64,000 nt of DNA from Cynocephalus volans (GCF_027409185.1 NC_084469.1:99325835-99389834), one strand, 5' to 3'. Numbered from the stretch's first letter, positions 34,440 through 45,994 are shown. The notes: generated from the letters alone by a model not told the origin. Numbers and translations are program-made.

Positions 34440-35190
34440 ACCGTTCTGACAAGTTGATGCTTAAAACCCTACTACAATCTCATCTCCATTAGCATGGCTA
34501 GAATTGTTTTAAAACCCACATAAAATAGCAAGTGTTGGTGAAGATGTGGAGAAATTGGGACCTGCATGCATTGCTGGTGGGAATGGGAAATGTGCAGCCA
34601 CTATGGAAAATAATATGATGTTTCCTCAAAAAAATTAAACATAGCATTCCACTTCTGGGTATGCATCCAAAAGAATTGAAGACAGCGTCTCCAAGATATA
34701 TATACATCCATGTTCATAGCAGCATGATTCACAGTAGCCAAAATGTGGAAGCAGCCCAAATGTTCATCAACAGGTGAGTGGATAAAAAAATCTGGTATAT
34801 ACATGCAATGGAATATTATACAGCCTTAAAAAAGAAGGAAAGTCTAACACATGCCACAACACCGATGAATCTTTAGGACGTTATGCTAAATGAAAGAAGC
34901 CAGCCACCAAAAGATAAATACTGCGTGATCCCACTTATATGAGGTCCCTAGAGTAGTCAAATGCCCAGAAACAGAAAGTAAAACGGTGGGTGTCAGGGGC
35001 TGGGGGAACTAGTGTTTAATGGGAACAGAGTTTCAGTTTTGCAACATGAAAAGAGTTTTGGACATAGATGAGGGTGATGGTTACACAACCATGTGAATGT
35101 TTTTAACACTACTGCATGTACATTTAGAAATGGTTAAGATGGTAAATTTTATGCTATGCCTATTTTATCACAATTAAACATTTTTTAAGT
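34440..35190 (+). mobile_element. L1 3' end (L1M-like)
   Basis: A continuous decayed L1 3' UTR: 'gcattgctggtgggaatggg', 'gtagccaaaatgtggaagca', 'caatggaatattatacagcc' and 'gaaatggttaagatggtaaa'. Confidence 0.88.
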
Positions 35191-35429
35191 GCAATTTCAA
35201 TAAATCCTCAAAAAGATAAAGAAAGGAAAACTTGGTCATATAGCTACTATGGCTTTTTTTTATTATTATTAAAGTGAGGGGGGAATGCCTCCAGCCAAAA
35301 TTTTCATTATTCTTTAGCCAAAAATGTTTGAAAACAGAGACTGTACACTGAAATGTTTATCAGGTGACCTTCAGGCAGAGACATCAAAGAGCAAGGACAG
35401 AATCTGTCCTTTCTTTATATGAGTTTGCT

Positions 35430-35537
35430 TTTTGTTTTTGTGGGGGGTTTTGGCAGCTGGCCAATTCTGGGATCCGAACCCTTGACCTTGGTGTTAGGAC
35501 ACAGCACTCCAACCAACTGAGCTAACCGTCCAGCCCT
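35430..35537 (-). mobile_element. tRNA-derived CYN-like SINE, monomer, antisense
   Basis: The complement reads GGGCTGGACGGTTAGCTCAG, 'gttggagtgctgtgtcctaac' type anticodon-arm sequence and 'gggttcggatccc', with the T-rich tail on the plus strand at 35430-35445. More diverged than the other copies. Confidence 0.85.
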
Positions 35538-35771
35538 CAGTAAGTTTTAAGTGGTGAGATTATGAGTGATTTCGCCATTTAATGTTGTATCTTTCAGCCT
35601 TTTTTAGAATAAAAAGTGAAACAGAAAACCATGTTTGAAAATGATGGATAAAGTGTGGCCATTTAGTATATTTCTGATTGTTATGAACAGTCCCCAAAAG
35701 TGCCAGGACCCTCAATAAATAGCCGAGTGAATGAACATTTTTCAAAAGCCTATATTAGACCACATGCAAAA

Positions 35772-35812
35772 ATTTTTTTAAATTAATTAATTAATTAACT
35801 AATTAATTAAAA
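35772..35812. repeat. (AATT)n simple repeat
   Basis: About nine AATT units with one AACT interruption. Confidence 0.85.
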
Positions 35813-36329
35813 CGCCCAAAAAACCCCACTCTCTGGCAGAATAACAAATCTGGGCACTACTAAGAAATAAACCTCTCTCATTCAAATATGCGCATACCAC
35901 ACTCAGCAGTACTATTCCTGGAGATTTCTAACACCACATGCACGCACACACTAAGAAGAAAATTTTTAATTGGTTTGTTTTAACGAACAGGTGATACCTG
36001 ACACTACCAAAAACAGTCCTGGTGTTGAAGCAACTCTTAACCCACCGTGCAGCCTGCTATCCACTGTTGAGACAATTCTGTCCTCCTAAATGCGCCAGCC
36101 CCCTCCTTTTATCTAAACTGAAAGTCCCTTCTTGTATCCCACCGTGTCCCCCTCCTGCCAGGGGGAAGCGGGGTGGAGTCCCTGGAGAGAAGGCAGACCC
36201 CCCTCCCCATGTAGTGGGGGTACAGAGTGGAAGTCGGGGAAGGCTTCCAGGAGGAGGAGGTGTCAGGCTGAGAGTTGAAGGGGCAAATTCCAGCTTGGCA
36301 AGAACGGGACAGAGTAATTGAGATCTCCA

Positions 36330-36562
36330 TCACCAAGATTTGTTAGGAATATTCCAAATCTTCTAGCTAATTTGAAATACACAATAAATTATTGTTAACT
36401 GTAGGGACCCTACTGGGCTGTTGAACACTAGAATTTATTCCTCTTAACTGTATTACTCTGGTTTGATCATTACACATTGTATACATGTATCAAATTATGG
36501 CATGTGCCCCATAAGTATGTGCAATTATTACTATCAATTAAAAATAAATATTTTTTTTTTAA
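36330..36562 (+). mobile_element. L1 3' end (L1PB/L1MA-like)
   Basis: Final part of a younger class of L1: 'ttgatcattacacattgtat', 'atgtgccccataagtatgtg' and 'caattaaaaataaa' followed by poly-T/A. 5'-truncated. Confidence 0.8.
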
Positions 36563-37162
36563 TGAATGGGACAGCGAGAGTGATCCTGGCAGCAGGAATA
36601 GCAGACAAGGCAGAGAACACAGGACAGAAGTGTCCGTGCCTGTCCCCAGCCCGTCCCACCCCCACTCCAGGCTGGTCCCTGTCTTCTTTTGGAAACCAGA
36701 AAGCCATGCTATCAGGCCACCTTCTAATGATATTCTAATGATTAATAATCTAATTTTCTTATATGCTAAAGAGGCCTGTGACCAGTTCCCCAGCCACTAC
36801 ACTGTAAATAGCTTCATGGCAAGGTACCAAAAGAAGGATTCCTGGGTTCTAGAATCAGAGAGCTGGGTCCCAGATCTCCTCCCTGAAACTCTCTAGCCTC
36901 GTCTTTCTCAAAATTTGGCATTTTGGGGAGAACCCAGAATAGATGAGGGTGCTAGGTCAGGTGGGGCTGGCAGGGGCCCCATCTCTGTCCCTGCATTGTG
37001 AAGTCTTCTGGTGCTGGGGGGTGGCAGGGTGAGGTCATAGACCACTGACCCAGCCCTTGCTCTCTCTCTCTCTCTCTGCCTGCGCTTGCCCCTGGCGCAG
37101 CCTCAACCCCCACAGGAAAGTGGTCAGCCTTGCCAGGGAGCCTCACCAGCCCCCCAGCAGCC

Positions 37163-38386
37163 ATGAACTCAAACTTCCAAGAGGGCCAGACGCCTGGCCT
37201 GAACCCCAACTCAATCCTAGTGAACAAGACCCTGCAGCAGGACTCCCCAGGCATGGTGGGTGACAGGCTGCCACCAAAGACAGATGCAGTAGTTATCGAT
37301 ATGGGCACAGGCACCTGTAAGGTGGGCTTTGCTGGGCAGGCCCGGCCCACCTACACCGTGGCCACCATCGTCGGCTGCCATCCAAATAAGCCAGCCACCA
37401 CGGGACAGCCCAGGCTGGCGACATTCATCGGCGAGGCAGCCCGTGTGCGCCCGGAGCTGACACTGGTGCAGCCCTTACACGGGGGCATCATCGTGGACTG
37501 GGAAGCGGCCGAGCTCATCTGGCGCCACATGCTGGAGCACGACCTCCAAGTGGCCACCCAGGACCACCCGCTGCTGTTCTCCGACCCGCCCTTCAGCCCC
37601 GCCACCAACCGCGAGAAGCTGGTGGAAGTGGCCTTCGAGTCGCTGCATTCACCAGCCATGTACGTGGCCTCCCAGTCGGTGCTGTCCGTCTACGCCCACG
37701 GGCGCGTCAGCGGGCTGGCGGTGGACACCGGTCACGGGGTCACCTACACGGTGCCAGTCTTTCAAGGCTACAACCTGCCCCATGCCACCGAGCGCCTGGA
37801 CCTGGCCGGCAACCACCTGACCGCCTTCCTGGCCGAGACGCTGGTGCGCTCCGGCTTGTCCCTCGGAGAGCAGGGCCTGGACGTCGTGCAAGATATCAAG
37901 CACCAGCACTGCTATGTGGCCTCCGACATCCAGAAGGAGCAGGCCCGGCCCGAGCACCAGTACAGGCAGACCTTGCAGCTGCCCGACGGGCAGACGGTCA
38001 CGCTAGGCCGAGAGCTGTTCCAGTGCCCGGAGCTGCTGTTCAACCCCCCGGAGATCCCGGGACTGTCACCCGTGGGCGTCCCCGCCATGGCTCAACAGAG
38101 CCTCTGCAAGGTGCCGCTGGAGGTGCAGGCAGAAGTGGCCCAGCACGTGCTGCTGTGCGGGGGATCCTCTCTCTTCACCGGGTTCGAGGGTCGCTTTCGG
38201 GCCGAGCTTCTGAGCCGCCTGCCTCCTGAGGCCCACGTGGCGGTCGTGGCCCAGCCCGCCAGGAGCATCTCGGTGTGGATCGGGGGCTCCATCCTGGCCT
38301 CGCTGCGTGCCTTCCAGTCCTGCTGGATCCTGCGGGAGCAGTACGAGGAGCAGGGACCCCACGTCGTGTACCGCAAGTGCTACTGA
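37163..38386 (+). CDS. ACTL9: Actin-like protein 9 (ACTL9)
   Basis: This is a testis-specific actin-related protein of the sperm head perinuclear theca; in humans, defects in ACTL9 cause failed oocyte activation after fertilisation. A single exon encodes 407 residues from MNSNFQEGQTPG to VYRKCY. The actin fold is clear: phosphate-binding loop 1 DMGTGTCKVGFAG (about 46-58), loop 2 DTGHGV (about 188-193), the adenosine motif LLCGGSSLFTGF near 340, and the actin-like C-terminus (VYRKCY for HRKCF). Human ACTL9 has 416 residues with a longer, variable N-terminus. I chose ATG 37163 (G at -3, A at +4); the frame stays open 11 codons further up, but without an ATG. GC content is far above its surroundings, as is usual for this gene. 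A variant poly-A signal AGTAAA lies about 35 bp past the stop (38419). Confidence 0.97.
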   Translation: MNSNFQEGQTPGLNPNSILVNKTLQQDSPGMVGDRLPPKTDAVVIDMGTGTCKVGFAGQARPTYTVATIVGCHPNKPATTGQPRLATFIGEAARVRPELTLVQPLHGGIIVDWEAAELIWRHMLEHDLQVATQDHPLLFSDPPFSPATNREKLVEVAFESLHSPAMYVASQSVLSVYAHGRVSGLAVDTGHGVTYTVPVFQGYNLPHATERLDLAGNHLTAFLAETLVRSGLSLGEQGLDVVQDIKHQHCYVASDIQKEQARPEHQYRQTLQLPDGQTVTLGRELFQCPELLFNPPEIPGLSPVGVPAMAQQSLCKVPLEVQAEVAQHVLLCGGSSLFTGFEGRFRAELLSRLPPEAHVAVVAQPARSISVWIGGSILASLRAFQSCWILREQYEEQGPHVVYRKCY

Positions 38387-38416
38387 TGAGGACAGGTGTG
38401 GGAGAGGGGTCGTGGG

Positions 38417-38424
38417 CAGTAAAG
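38417..38424 (+). promoter_or_regulatory. Candidate poly-A signal of ACTL9 (AGTAAA)
   Basis: A common single-base variant of AATAAA about 30 bp after the TGA of ACTL9. No canonical AATAAA lies nearby. This is inferred from position only. Confidence 0.35.
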
Positions 38425-38489
38425 CCTCCACTACCGAGCTGGCACTGTCCTGTTGTCCCCCTGGGCCCGCCCCATCCATTCTTGGATCC

Positions 38490-39700
38490 ACCCAGGCATG
38501 TCTGAGGTTCTGAGCCCCCCTCTCCAGAACCACCCTACCAGAATCTACCTCCCAAGACATCTCTGGTTCTGCCTTAATCCGCCTCCCGTGATCCATCCCC
38601 TGAGACACCCTAATTCTGACCCCTTAAGTCCACCTCTCCCGTGATCAGCCCCAAACACACGACCACGTTCTAATCCTGTTAACCCCCCCTCCCATGATCT
38701 GTGCCCCCCAGGGACACCCTCAAGTTGGGACATCCCTTCCCCCCTGCGTCCCCCAGACATCCTCAGATTCTGACCCTCTAATCTCACACTCATGATCTAT
38801 TGCTTTTGATATATCACCCCAAGATTCCCTCTTGATACGTTCCTGAAGGACCCCCCAACCCACCGCCATGATCTGTCCTTCCCACTGAACCTGCACTGGG
38901 GTGTGAGTGCTCCAACCCCCCAAAAAAAATATTTTCATGAGTGCTCCAACCTCTAAGGGCACCCCCATAATCTGACCCCTATTCTAATCCCCCAAACATA
39001 CCCCTAAATTCCACTTGCCAAGATACCCCTGGTTCTCGGCTCTCCAAATCCACCCCTTCACTGGTTTCCTGTCTGAATATCCAAAGGTCTCCTATACCTT
39101 GATATTCTGGACAACCCCAGGCCTCCCACGAGTGCTCACCCGCACATCCACACAGAGACCTATATTCTGACCCTAGAATGGCCCACAAAAGGCTCCCCCT
39201 GATATCCAAAGCTTATCCCAAGTCCTATCCTCCCCAAAACTCTCCCCCCGCTCATGATTTGTTTCCCTGTCCCCCTCCCCTGCCATCCAGGTGCTCCCGT
39301 AACCCACTGCCCATCTATATCCCCAGAGAACACCATGTTCTGAGACCCCCCAACCCCCAGGATGGCCCCCATTGCTCTAAACCCACCCCCTTGCCTTGCA
39401 TCTCCCCTGGGAATACTCCCACCTGGTTGTCTCACAGGGCACCACCTGACTCCATTCCTTGGCTCCCTGGAATCCCCCCAGGAAGGCAGCAGTGTCCTGA
39501 ATTTGGACTGTGCACTGATCCCCAGAAACATCCCATGATAACACCACTAGGCCTTAGCCCAACTCCTTCCTCCACAGACCCCCCACAAAGATACTCCCCC
39601 AGGGTTGCCCCAGGATGAACCCCCAAGGACACCCCACCCTGGAGCTTTCACAGACTCCCAGAACCTACCCCCAGGACCAGTCCCCAGGCTCCATCCAATG
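38490..39700. repeat. C-rich degenerate minisatellite, period about 50 bp
   Basis: The plus strand is strongly C-rich and G-poor. A core 'cc-atgatctgtcccc' recurs at about 38588, 38637, 38691, 38788, 38866, 38967 and 39253, with most spacings near 50 or 100 bp, alternating with 'gacacc-caagattctgaccc' units. The copies are heavily diverged. It gives overlapping long frames on both strands that have no protein family. Confidence 0.6.
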
Positions 39701-41835
39701 AGTAGAGACTCGAACACCAACAGGTGGCCACATTCCCAAGGGCTGACCAGCCCACTGTGACCCAGGGGCAGGTACCACAGGTAAGTGTTCCCCTGGACAC
39801 GGGCTCCCTCCTCCACCCCTGCACAGGTCCCCAGGGGCATTCAGCTAGAAATCATCTCTCCTGGGTTGTCCATTCAGCTAGAAATCATCTCTCAGACTAT
39901 TCCTGCACCAGCACCCCAGAGGCTTTCCCTGGGTCCTGCCCTGGGGATGCTCTCTGAGGCTCCCACCTCCACCCTGTCCCTGCCAGGACCTGGGGTGGGA
40001 CTCCAACCCCTCGTGATGGGAGCCTGGACATTCTCTCCAAGGGTCACCCTAAGTCCCCTCTGGACCTCCAGCCAGCATTCTGGACACAACCCCTCAGTTT
40101 GTTAACACAATGGAGAGGAGCTGCCAGAGCTGATCCCTGTCTGTGCCAGGTCCTCTTTCCTCTCACAGAATTATTCATTCATTTGTTCAGCCGGTCACTA
40201 TTTATTGAGCATCTTTCGCAGGCTCTCTGCTCCCCTGTATCTTTCTGTGCAACTCTTTTTTTCTTTTTCTCACTTACTCTGTTTTTCTCCCTCTGAATCA
40301 CTATGTCTGTCTCTACCTCTTTCTGATTCTCTCTCTCTCCTTCTCTCTCTGATTCACCTGCCAGCACCATTCTCATGCAGGAATTTTCCAAAGTGGAAAC
40401 TCACTCATTTGTGGAGCAGTGAGCCCATCCCACCTACCCCCCAAGTCTGTCGCTGGACAATGGGGGTGGGTGAGGGTCCTGGCTATCCACACCCACCCTG
40501 TCCCACTGTGTCCTGGGGACTGTGCTGTGACTCCAGGCCCACCCCAAGCTAATGTGAGGTCCTTAGCTTGGCGGGGGCGTGGGGGGAGCGCCCAAAGACC
40601 GGCCAAGATCCCCAGATCACAAACAAGTAGGGTTGGACCCCCCTGGCCTCACCGGTCCCTTCCCCAAAGCAGCCTCAACCTGTGAAATGGGCAAGAATCT
40701 CCTAGGAGGTTACAGGGTGGTGATGAGACACCTCTTCTTGTTCCCACCAGGGGGCAGCAACTCCAAGCTCAAGGGGTGAGCACTGGGTTAATTTAGAATC
40801 ACAATGACTTCAGCAAGCCAGGCACCCAGGCCTCAAGTGAGACCCACCCCAAGTGCCAACCACACACACACACACACAATGTGGCACAGGCTGAGTCTCA
40901 GGAGTGAGAGAGATACAAAAACCCCACCACCACCTGGGCAACTGGGAAACCCAAAGGACCCTCATGTAAAGCAGACTAAGATTCTCCCATGCGCAAATCT
41001 TCCCTAGGGCAGAAATTTCCTCTACAAGCTTTCAGACCTGTGCCCCTCCCGTTTACACACTCCCAGGGTCGGTGAGCTCACTACCTCAAGGCTATTAGAA
41101 ATCTCACTGTCTCAATTTAAAGAAAAGAAAGAAAGTAAACTCACTGTCTCCTAGAACTCACAGGTAAGCCTCTGTCCACTACCCACTCTCCAACCCAAAG
41201 CATCAGGAACACCAAAGTGTCTAACACTGCCCCCACCCACGGCCCACATACACCCCTGAAATCTGCTCTCTTCCAAGCCTAACATCCCCAATTTCCTCAG
41301 TTTCTGGTTGAAGTCATTCACATATTCATTGACAAACATTCATGGATCACCCATACTCATACGTGCCTGGCACTGAACTAAAATCTAAAGAAACCACAGG
41401 GAGCAAGAGATGGGGTCTCAGCCCATCAGACCCTCCTTGAAGGAAGGGTCTGACCAGACAAGGTAGATAGGTCACTTCCCTTCTGTAGACATATTTCTTC
41501 CATCAACTTCCTACTGATTGGTCTCTGTTCCATGCACTGAGCCACAACTCCTTCTGATTCCCCAAAACCATCCACCTCTCTCCATCCTTCCAACTCCAGC
41601 CCACACCCCGTTATCGCTCACCAGAGTGGTATCCCAGTCACCCTCTCCCCCTCCAGAGGCTCCTGCAGAGGACTTTTGCAAAACATAGCTCAGAACATCC
41701 TGGTGGCTTTTTATCACATGCAAACAAAACCAAGTTCTGACTATGGCCCTGAATCCTCTGCCGATCTCTCGAAACCCGTCTTTGGTTTTCCCTCCACCGC
41801 CCTTCACCCCAGCCACACTGGCCAGCTTTCTCTTA
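39700..41835. other. Intergenic, mostly unrecognised, C- and CT-rich
   Basis: Holds a tandem 19-20-bp duplication ('cagctagaaatcatctctc' at about 39841 and 39874), a CT-rich run at about 40255-40355 and a short (CA)n at 40859-40879. No gene is seen. Confidence 0.5.
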
Positions 41836-41841
41836 TCGTTA

Positions 41842-42235
41842 TGGGCTGTATTGTGTTCTCCCAAAATTTATATGTTGAAGCCCTAACTGCCAGAACCTCA
41901 GGATGTGGCTGTATTTGGAGACAGAGCCTTTAAAGAGGTGATTAGGTTAAAATGAGGTCATTAGGGTGTCCCTAATCCAATATGACTGGTGTCCTTATAA
42001 GAAGAGATTAGGACACAGACATACACAGGAGATGGCCATGTAAAGACACAGGAGGAAGCAGCCATCTGCAAGGCGAAGACAGAGGCCTCAGAGAAGACCA
42101 ACCTTGACCACACCCTAATCTTGCACTTCTGGCCTCCAGATCGGGGAGAAAATTAATTTCTGTTGTGTAAGCCACCCAGTCTGTGGTACTTTGTTTTGCA
42201 GCCTTAGCAAACTAATACAGATTTTGGTACAAAGC
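41842..42235 (+). mobile_element. MaLR (MLT1-like) LTR fossil
   Basis: Contains 'tatgttgaagccctaactgc', 'gaggtgattaggttaaaatg', 'aatatgactggtgtccttat' and 'aagccacccagtctgtggta', ending CAAACTAATACAG. The following 'attttggtacaaag' looks like the first bases of a MaLR interior, which is then lost. Older than the MST-like LTRs in the window. Confidence 0.85.
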
Positions 42236-42304
42236 ACGGTTCTGAAGGAGGTTGTATATACTAGCTACCACCATGTGACCAGTTACAGTAATTAGGACAG
42301 TAAT

Positions 42305-43034
42305 TATCAAGAGTATTTCTCCCTTAATTTGTTACAGATATGTTTGTGTGTGCTTGTGTATGTGTGTGTGTGTCTGTGTGTCTGTGTATTTGCCTTATTT
42401 GCCTCTTTCTCTCTCTATCCCCTTATCGTAAGCTGTATTGATTCTATATCATCGTATTTAAGTATCGTTAACTTTACATCACAGCATTTAAAGTTACAGG
42501 AAATCAAGAAGAGTCAACACCACTTAAGGACTTTGCATCCTCTTCTGGGAAAAGGGTTAGTGTGTTTACAGTTTAGGCAGGACAGTTGTATCACGTTAGG
42601 TGGAAATGTGACTTTGTCATTATCTTTATTTGGAGATTAAACATGGTTTAAGGAGATGCACGTGGGTGCCAAGTTGACAAAGGATGGACATGCACTGGTG
42701 AATTTTATGGGTCAACTTGGCCAGGCCACAGTACCAAGACATCTGGTCAAACATTATTCTAGATATTTCTGTGAAGGTATTTTTTAAATGCAATTAACAT
42801 TTAAATCAATAGACTTTGAATAAAGCAAATAACCCTCCATAATGGGGGTGTCCCTCATTCCATCAGTTGAAGGCCTTAATAGAAGAAAGACTGACCTCCC
42901 CCAGGAAGGAGGAATTCTCCAGAAGCTGCCTTCAGGCCCCAACTGTGATCCTTCCCTGTGTCTCCAGCCTGCCAGCCTACCCTGTAGATTTTGGACTCGT
43001 CGACCTTGGTAATCACATGAGCCATTCCTCAAAA

Positions 43035-43074
<40 letters not shown>

Positions 43075-43075
43075 C

Positions 43076-43108
<33 letters not shown>

Positions 43109-43190
43109 TCTCCCTCCCTCCCTCTCTCTCTCTCTCTCCATATACAGCCTATTGGTTCTGTTCTCCTGGAGAATCCTGGTCAATATACAT
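42305..43190 (+). mobile_element. ERVL fossil: 3' end of interior plus MLT2-like LTR
   Basis: Bases 42305-42680 match the 3' end of an ERVL interior ('ggactttgcatcctcttctg', 'tttggagattaaacatggtt', 'agatgcacgtgggtgcc'). They run straight into an LTR at about 42690-43190 ('ggtgaattttatgggtcaac', 'gaaggccttaatagaagaaa', 'tggttctgttctcctggaga'). Only the 3' piece of the element is kept, so it is broken. A (CT)n tract (43037-43139) has expanded inside the LTR. Confidence 0.75.
43037..43139. repeat. (CT)n microsatellite inside the ERVL LTR
   Basis: About 100 bp of CT with CCCT and GTCT interruptions. Confidence 0.95.
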
Positions 43191-43310
43191 GTGCCAAGCC
43201 CCTTTTCTACCTCAGGACCTTTGCACCTGCTATTTTCTCAACTCAGAATGCTTCTTCTCACTTCCCATCTTATCAAAGGTAGCCCCCTTTCTCAGCATGA
43301 CACAAAGCCC
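43190..43310 (-). repeat. L2 LINE fragment, antisense
   Basis: 'cctcaggacctttgcacctg' and 'aatgcttcttctcacttccc' are the complement of the L2 3' end. Confidence 0.7.
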
Positions 43311-43396
43311 AGATGCCGTAAAAATGATTAAAACAGTTGACATCATATAAACATCCCCCCCAAAAAAACTCTGCAAGGTAAAAATCACCCTACACA

Positions 43397-43560
43397 GGGC
43401 CTGCCTGTGGCTCACTTGGGAGAGTGTGGTGCTGATAACACCAAGGCCATGGGTTCAGATCCTACATAGGGATGGCCGGTTCGCTCACTGGCTGAGCGTG
43501 GTGCTGACAACACCAAGTCAAGGATTAAGATCCCCTTACCGGTCATCTTTAAAAAAAAAG
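43397..43560 (+). mobile_element. tRNA-derived CYN-like SINE, dimer, with target duplication
   Basis: 'gggcctgcctgtggctcact' start, linker 'catagggatggccggttcgc', second unit ending 'attaagatccccttaccggt' and an A tail. AAAATCACCC flanks it at 43381-43390 and 43561-43570; a short stretch separates the left copy from the SINE start. Confidence 0.9.
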
Positions 43561-43698
43561 AAAATCACCCCAAACAACATCAAAAGACAAATGACAATAA
43601 AAACAAATAAATAATAAATAATCTTAAAGGAAGATGATAACTGGGAAAAAAAAAACTATTTGTAAGTCGTAACACAGTGAGATAATGTCTGTCCTATA

Positions 43699-43774
43699 GG
43701 GTACTTTAAAAAGTTCGTGGAAAGATTTGTATTCTCTTTTAATTCTATTTTTCCCCACACTTTTAGGAGTACCC
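43699..43774. mobile_element. Short inverted-repeat element (MITE-like)
   Basis: About 76 bp with imperfect terminal inverted repeats: GGGTACTTTAAAAAGTTCGT at the left, and the complement of the right end reads GGGTACTCCTAAAAGTGTGG. It is preceded by TA. It resembles mariner-type miniature elements of mammals; I did not fix the family. Confidence 0.5.
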
Positions 43775-43793
43775 TCATATATAAAGAGCTCTT

Positions 43794-44023
43794 CGAGGCT
43801 GCCTGAAGCCCTCGGGGCTCCTGAGCCAGTGTAAGGGGGGCCCCCCGAGGGCCTCAGCCATACCCCCACCCCACCCCTCTGCAACCCGGCCAGGAAAGGA
43901 GCCCACCCTCTCCCCACCCCCACCTCCACCCCCCACCTTCCTACCCCCTCCCCCCCACTGCTCCACAACATCTTAGAATGCAAAAAAAAATCATGACAAT
44001 AAATAAATGAAAAATAAAATAAA
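43794..44023 (+). pseudogene. Short processed retrocopy of an unidentified transcript
   Basis: A 230-bp GC-rich insert is bounded by a perfect 13-bp duplication ATAAAGAGCTCTT (43781-43793 and 44024-44036) and ends in an A-rich tail containing AATAAATAAATG. This is the signature of L1-machinery retroposition of a polyadenylated RNA. The body is C-rich ('caccccccaccttcctaccc') and matches no SINE I know, so it is probably a 5'-truncated 3' UTR copy. No protein is recognised. Confidence 0.65.
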
Positions 44024-44975
44024 ATAAAGAGCTCTTGGAAAGAATCAATAAGAAAAAGATTACAAAGGTCCCTGAAAAAGTTAGCAAAAGATATAAACAT
44101 TGACCTCACCGAGGAAGAAAAACCAATTGTTCTCAGACACAGGGGAAGATGCTCAGTTTCATAAGGGCCACGAACGTGATTACAACCATACCACGATATC
44201 ATTTTTAAATTGTGTTAATTGACAGGGACCGCTGTATTTTTTTATCACGTGCACCCTGACGTGTTGAAGTGTGTACACGTCGTGGAACGGTGACCTCCAG
44301 CTGATTAACAAACGCGCCAACTCACATCGTTACCTTTTTGTGGGGAGAGTGCATAACATCCACTCGACATTTCTCAAGAATACAATCTACCATCATTAAC
44401 GAGAGCTACCTTGCTGCACAAGCAATACCGTTTTGAACCCATCAGATCGGCAAAGATCGAAAGGTTTGATAACACCCACTGTTGATGAGGCTGAGGAGAA
44501 ACTCGCACCATTTTACCTTCCCAGTGAGGGAAATGGGTACAACACCTGGGCAGGACGCGTTGCACTCTTTATTGAAATGACAAAGTGCCCAGCTATGGCA
44601 CTTCCAGGAATTTCTCCTTCAGATACAATGAACTAAGATGCAAAATGACATACATGCAGTTTCCATCATGCACCGCTTTATGGCGGTAAAATTTTAGAAA
44701 CCACCCATGTGGCTGTTCATACGAACTCGTTAAATAAATTGCATCCAAACGCAAGAGAAATACTACGCAGCTATCAAAAGGGACCTGTAAGCTTTGTTCA
44801 CTGAGGTGGAATGATCAGGATATATTTTAAGTGAAAAGAAAAAAAAAAAAAAAGACTCAGAACAAAATGTTACCATTAATGTAAGAATAAGGAATAAATG
44901 GATATGCAGACATTTGTTTAAAAGTGCCTAGAATATCTCTGGAAGATCACACTGGAACGGTGACTGCTTCTAGGC
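44024..44975 (+). mobile_element. L1 3' part (old L1M/HAL1-like)
   Basis: 'caataagaaaaagattacaa', 'caagaatacaatctaccatc' and 'gtttgataacacccactgtt' through 'gtaagaataaggaataaatg' follow the L1M 3' UTR order. Decayed, with a poly-A run at 44839-44854. Confidence 0.6.
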
Positions 44976-45455
44976 CAGGGTTTCTCAATATTTAATTCAT
45001 TATTGCCCCTTAAGGAGGCTTTTTAGACATTTTTAACCCAATCATCCCTCCCCATGAAAGTTTAATGCCACAGATACACTGCGTACCTGTTTATGTACTC
45101 TATGCATAATAACATAAAGCACATGAAAACACTTTGGGTGTTTCCCATCCAGGCCTTGGGGGTAAAGAGGACCCTGGACATGGAGGTGGATGGGAGACTT
45201 CTCACCTCCTGCCCCTTTGAACCATCTAAATTTTGGACCATATGAGTATTTTTTTTTTAATATGGATGTTTACTTTAGGTTCCCATGGTGTCCACCCAGG
45301 CAGCTCCATTTGCTAAACTTCCCCCTAGCTGTGATCATCTGATTTCTGTTTGATTCCCTGTTAACCAATAGTGTCACCCACCTGACTGGTGAGTTCCAGG
45401 AGGGCAGGAGGCCCCTCTGTGTCACTCACCACTGTGTCCCCAGCTTGCAGTAGAG

Positions 45456-45865
45456 TGCTGATGGAGTTTGGATGTGTTGTCCCCTCCAAAACTCATGTGG
45501 AAATTTGATCCCCAATGTGGCAGTGTTGGAAGCTGATTGAGTCATGGGGACGGATCCCTCATGAATGAATTAATGCTCTCCCTGGGGGAGGGGGGGTTAA
45601 TGAGTGAGTTCTCGCTCGATTAGTTCCCACGAGAGCTTGCTGTTTATAGGACCCTGGCACCTTCTCTCTCTCTCTTGCTTCCTCTCCCCACGTGATCTGC
45701 TTGTACCCGTCGGCTCCCTGCCACTTTCTCACCATGAGTAGAAGCAGCCTGAGGCCAGTGCCAGATGCAGCTGTCCCAGAATCGTAAGCCAAATAAACCT
45801 CTGTTCTTTATAAATCACCCAGTCTCAGGTATTTCTGTTATAGCAACACAAAATGGACCAAAACA
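45456..45865 (+). mobile_element. Solo MaLR (MST/THE1-like) LTR fossil
   Basis: Starts TGCTGATGGAGTTTGGATG. Contains 'gttcccacgagagcttgctg', a TATA-like 'gtttatagg', CT-rich 'cttctctctctctcttgctt', 'aaataaacctctgttcttta' and 'cacccagtctcaggtatttc', and ends near 'ggaccaaaaca'. This is the typical MST order. Confidence 0.88.
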
Positions 45866-45994
45866 AGCGCTCGCCGCACAGTCTCACCCAATAGACGTTT
45901 GTTGAATGACTAAATGAATGAGCCACGACTTTCAACCTCTCTTGAATGACTGAATGAATGAGCCACGACTTTCAAACGTCTGTTGAGTGACCAT

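Noticed and set aside
38066-38608. 180-codon minus-strand frame over ACTL9
   Set aside because: Antisense shadow of the GC-rich ACTL9 coding sequence.
38490-39700. CRISPR-like array
   Set aside because: Units are diverged, without constant repeats or unique spacers, and the genome is mammalian.
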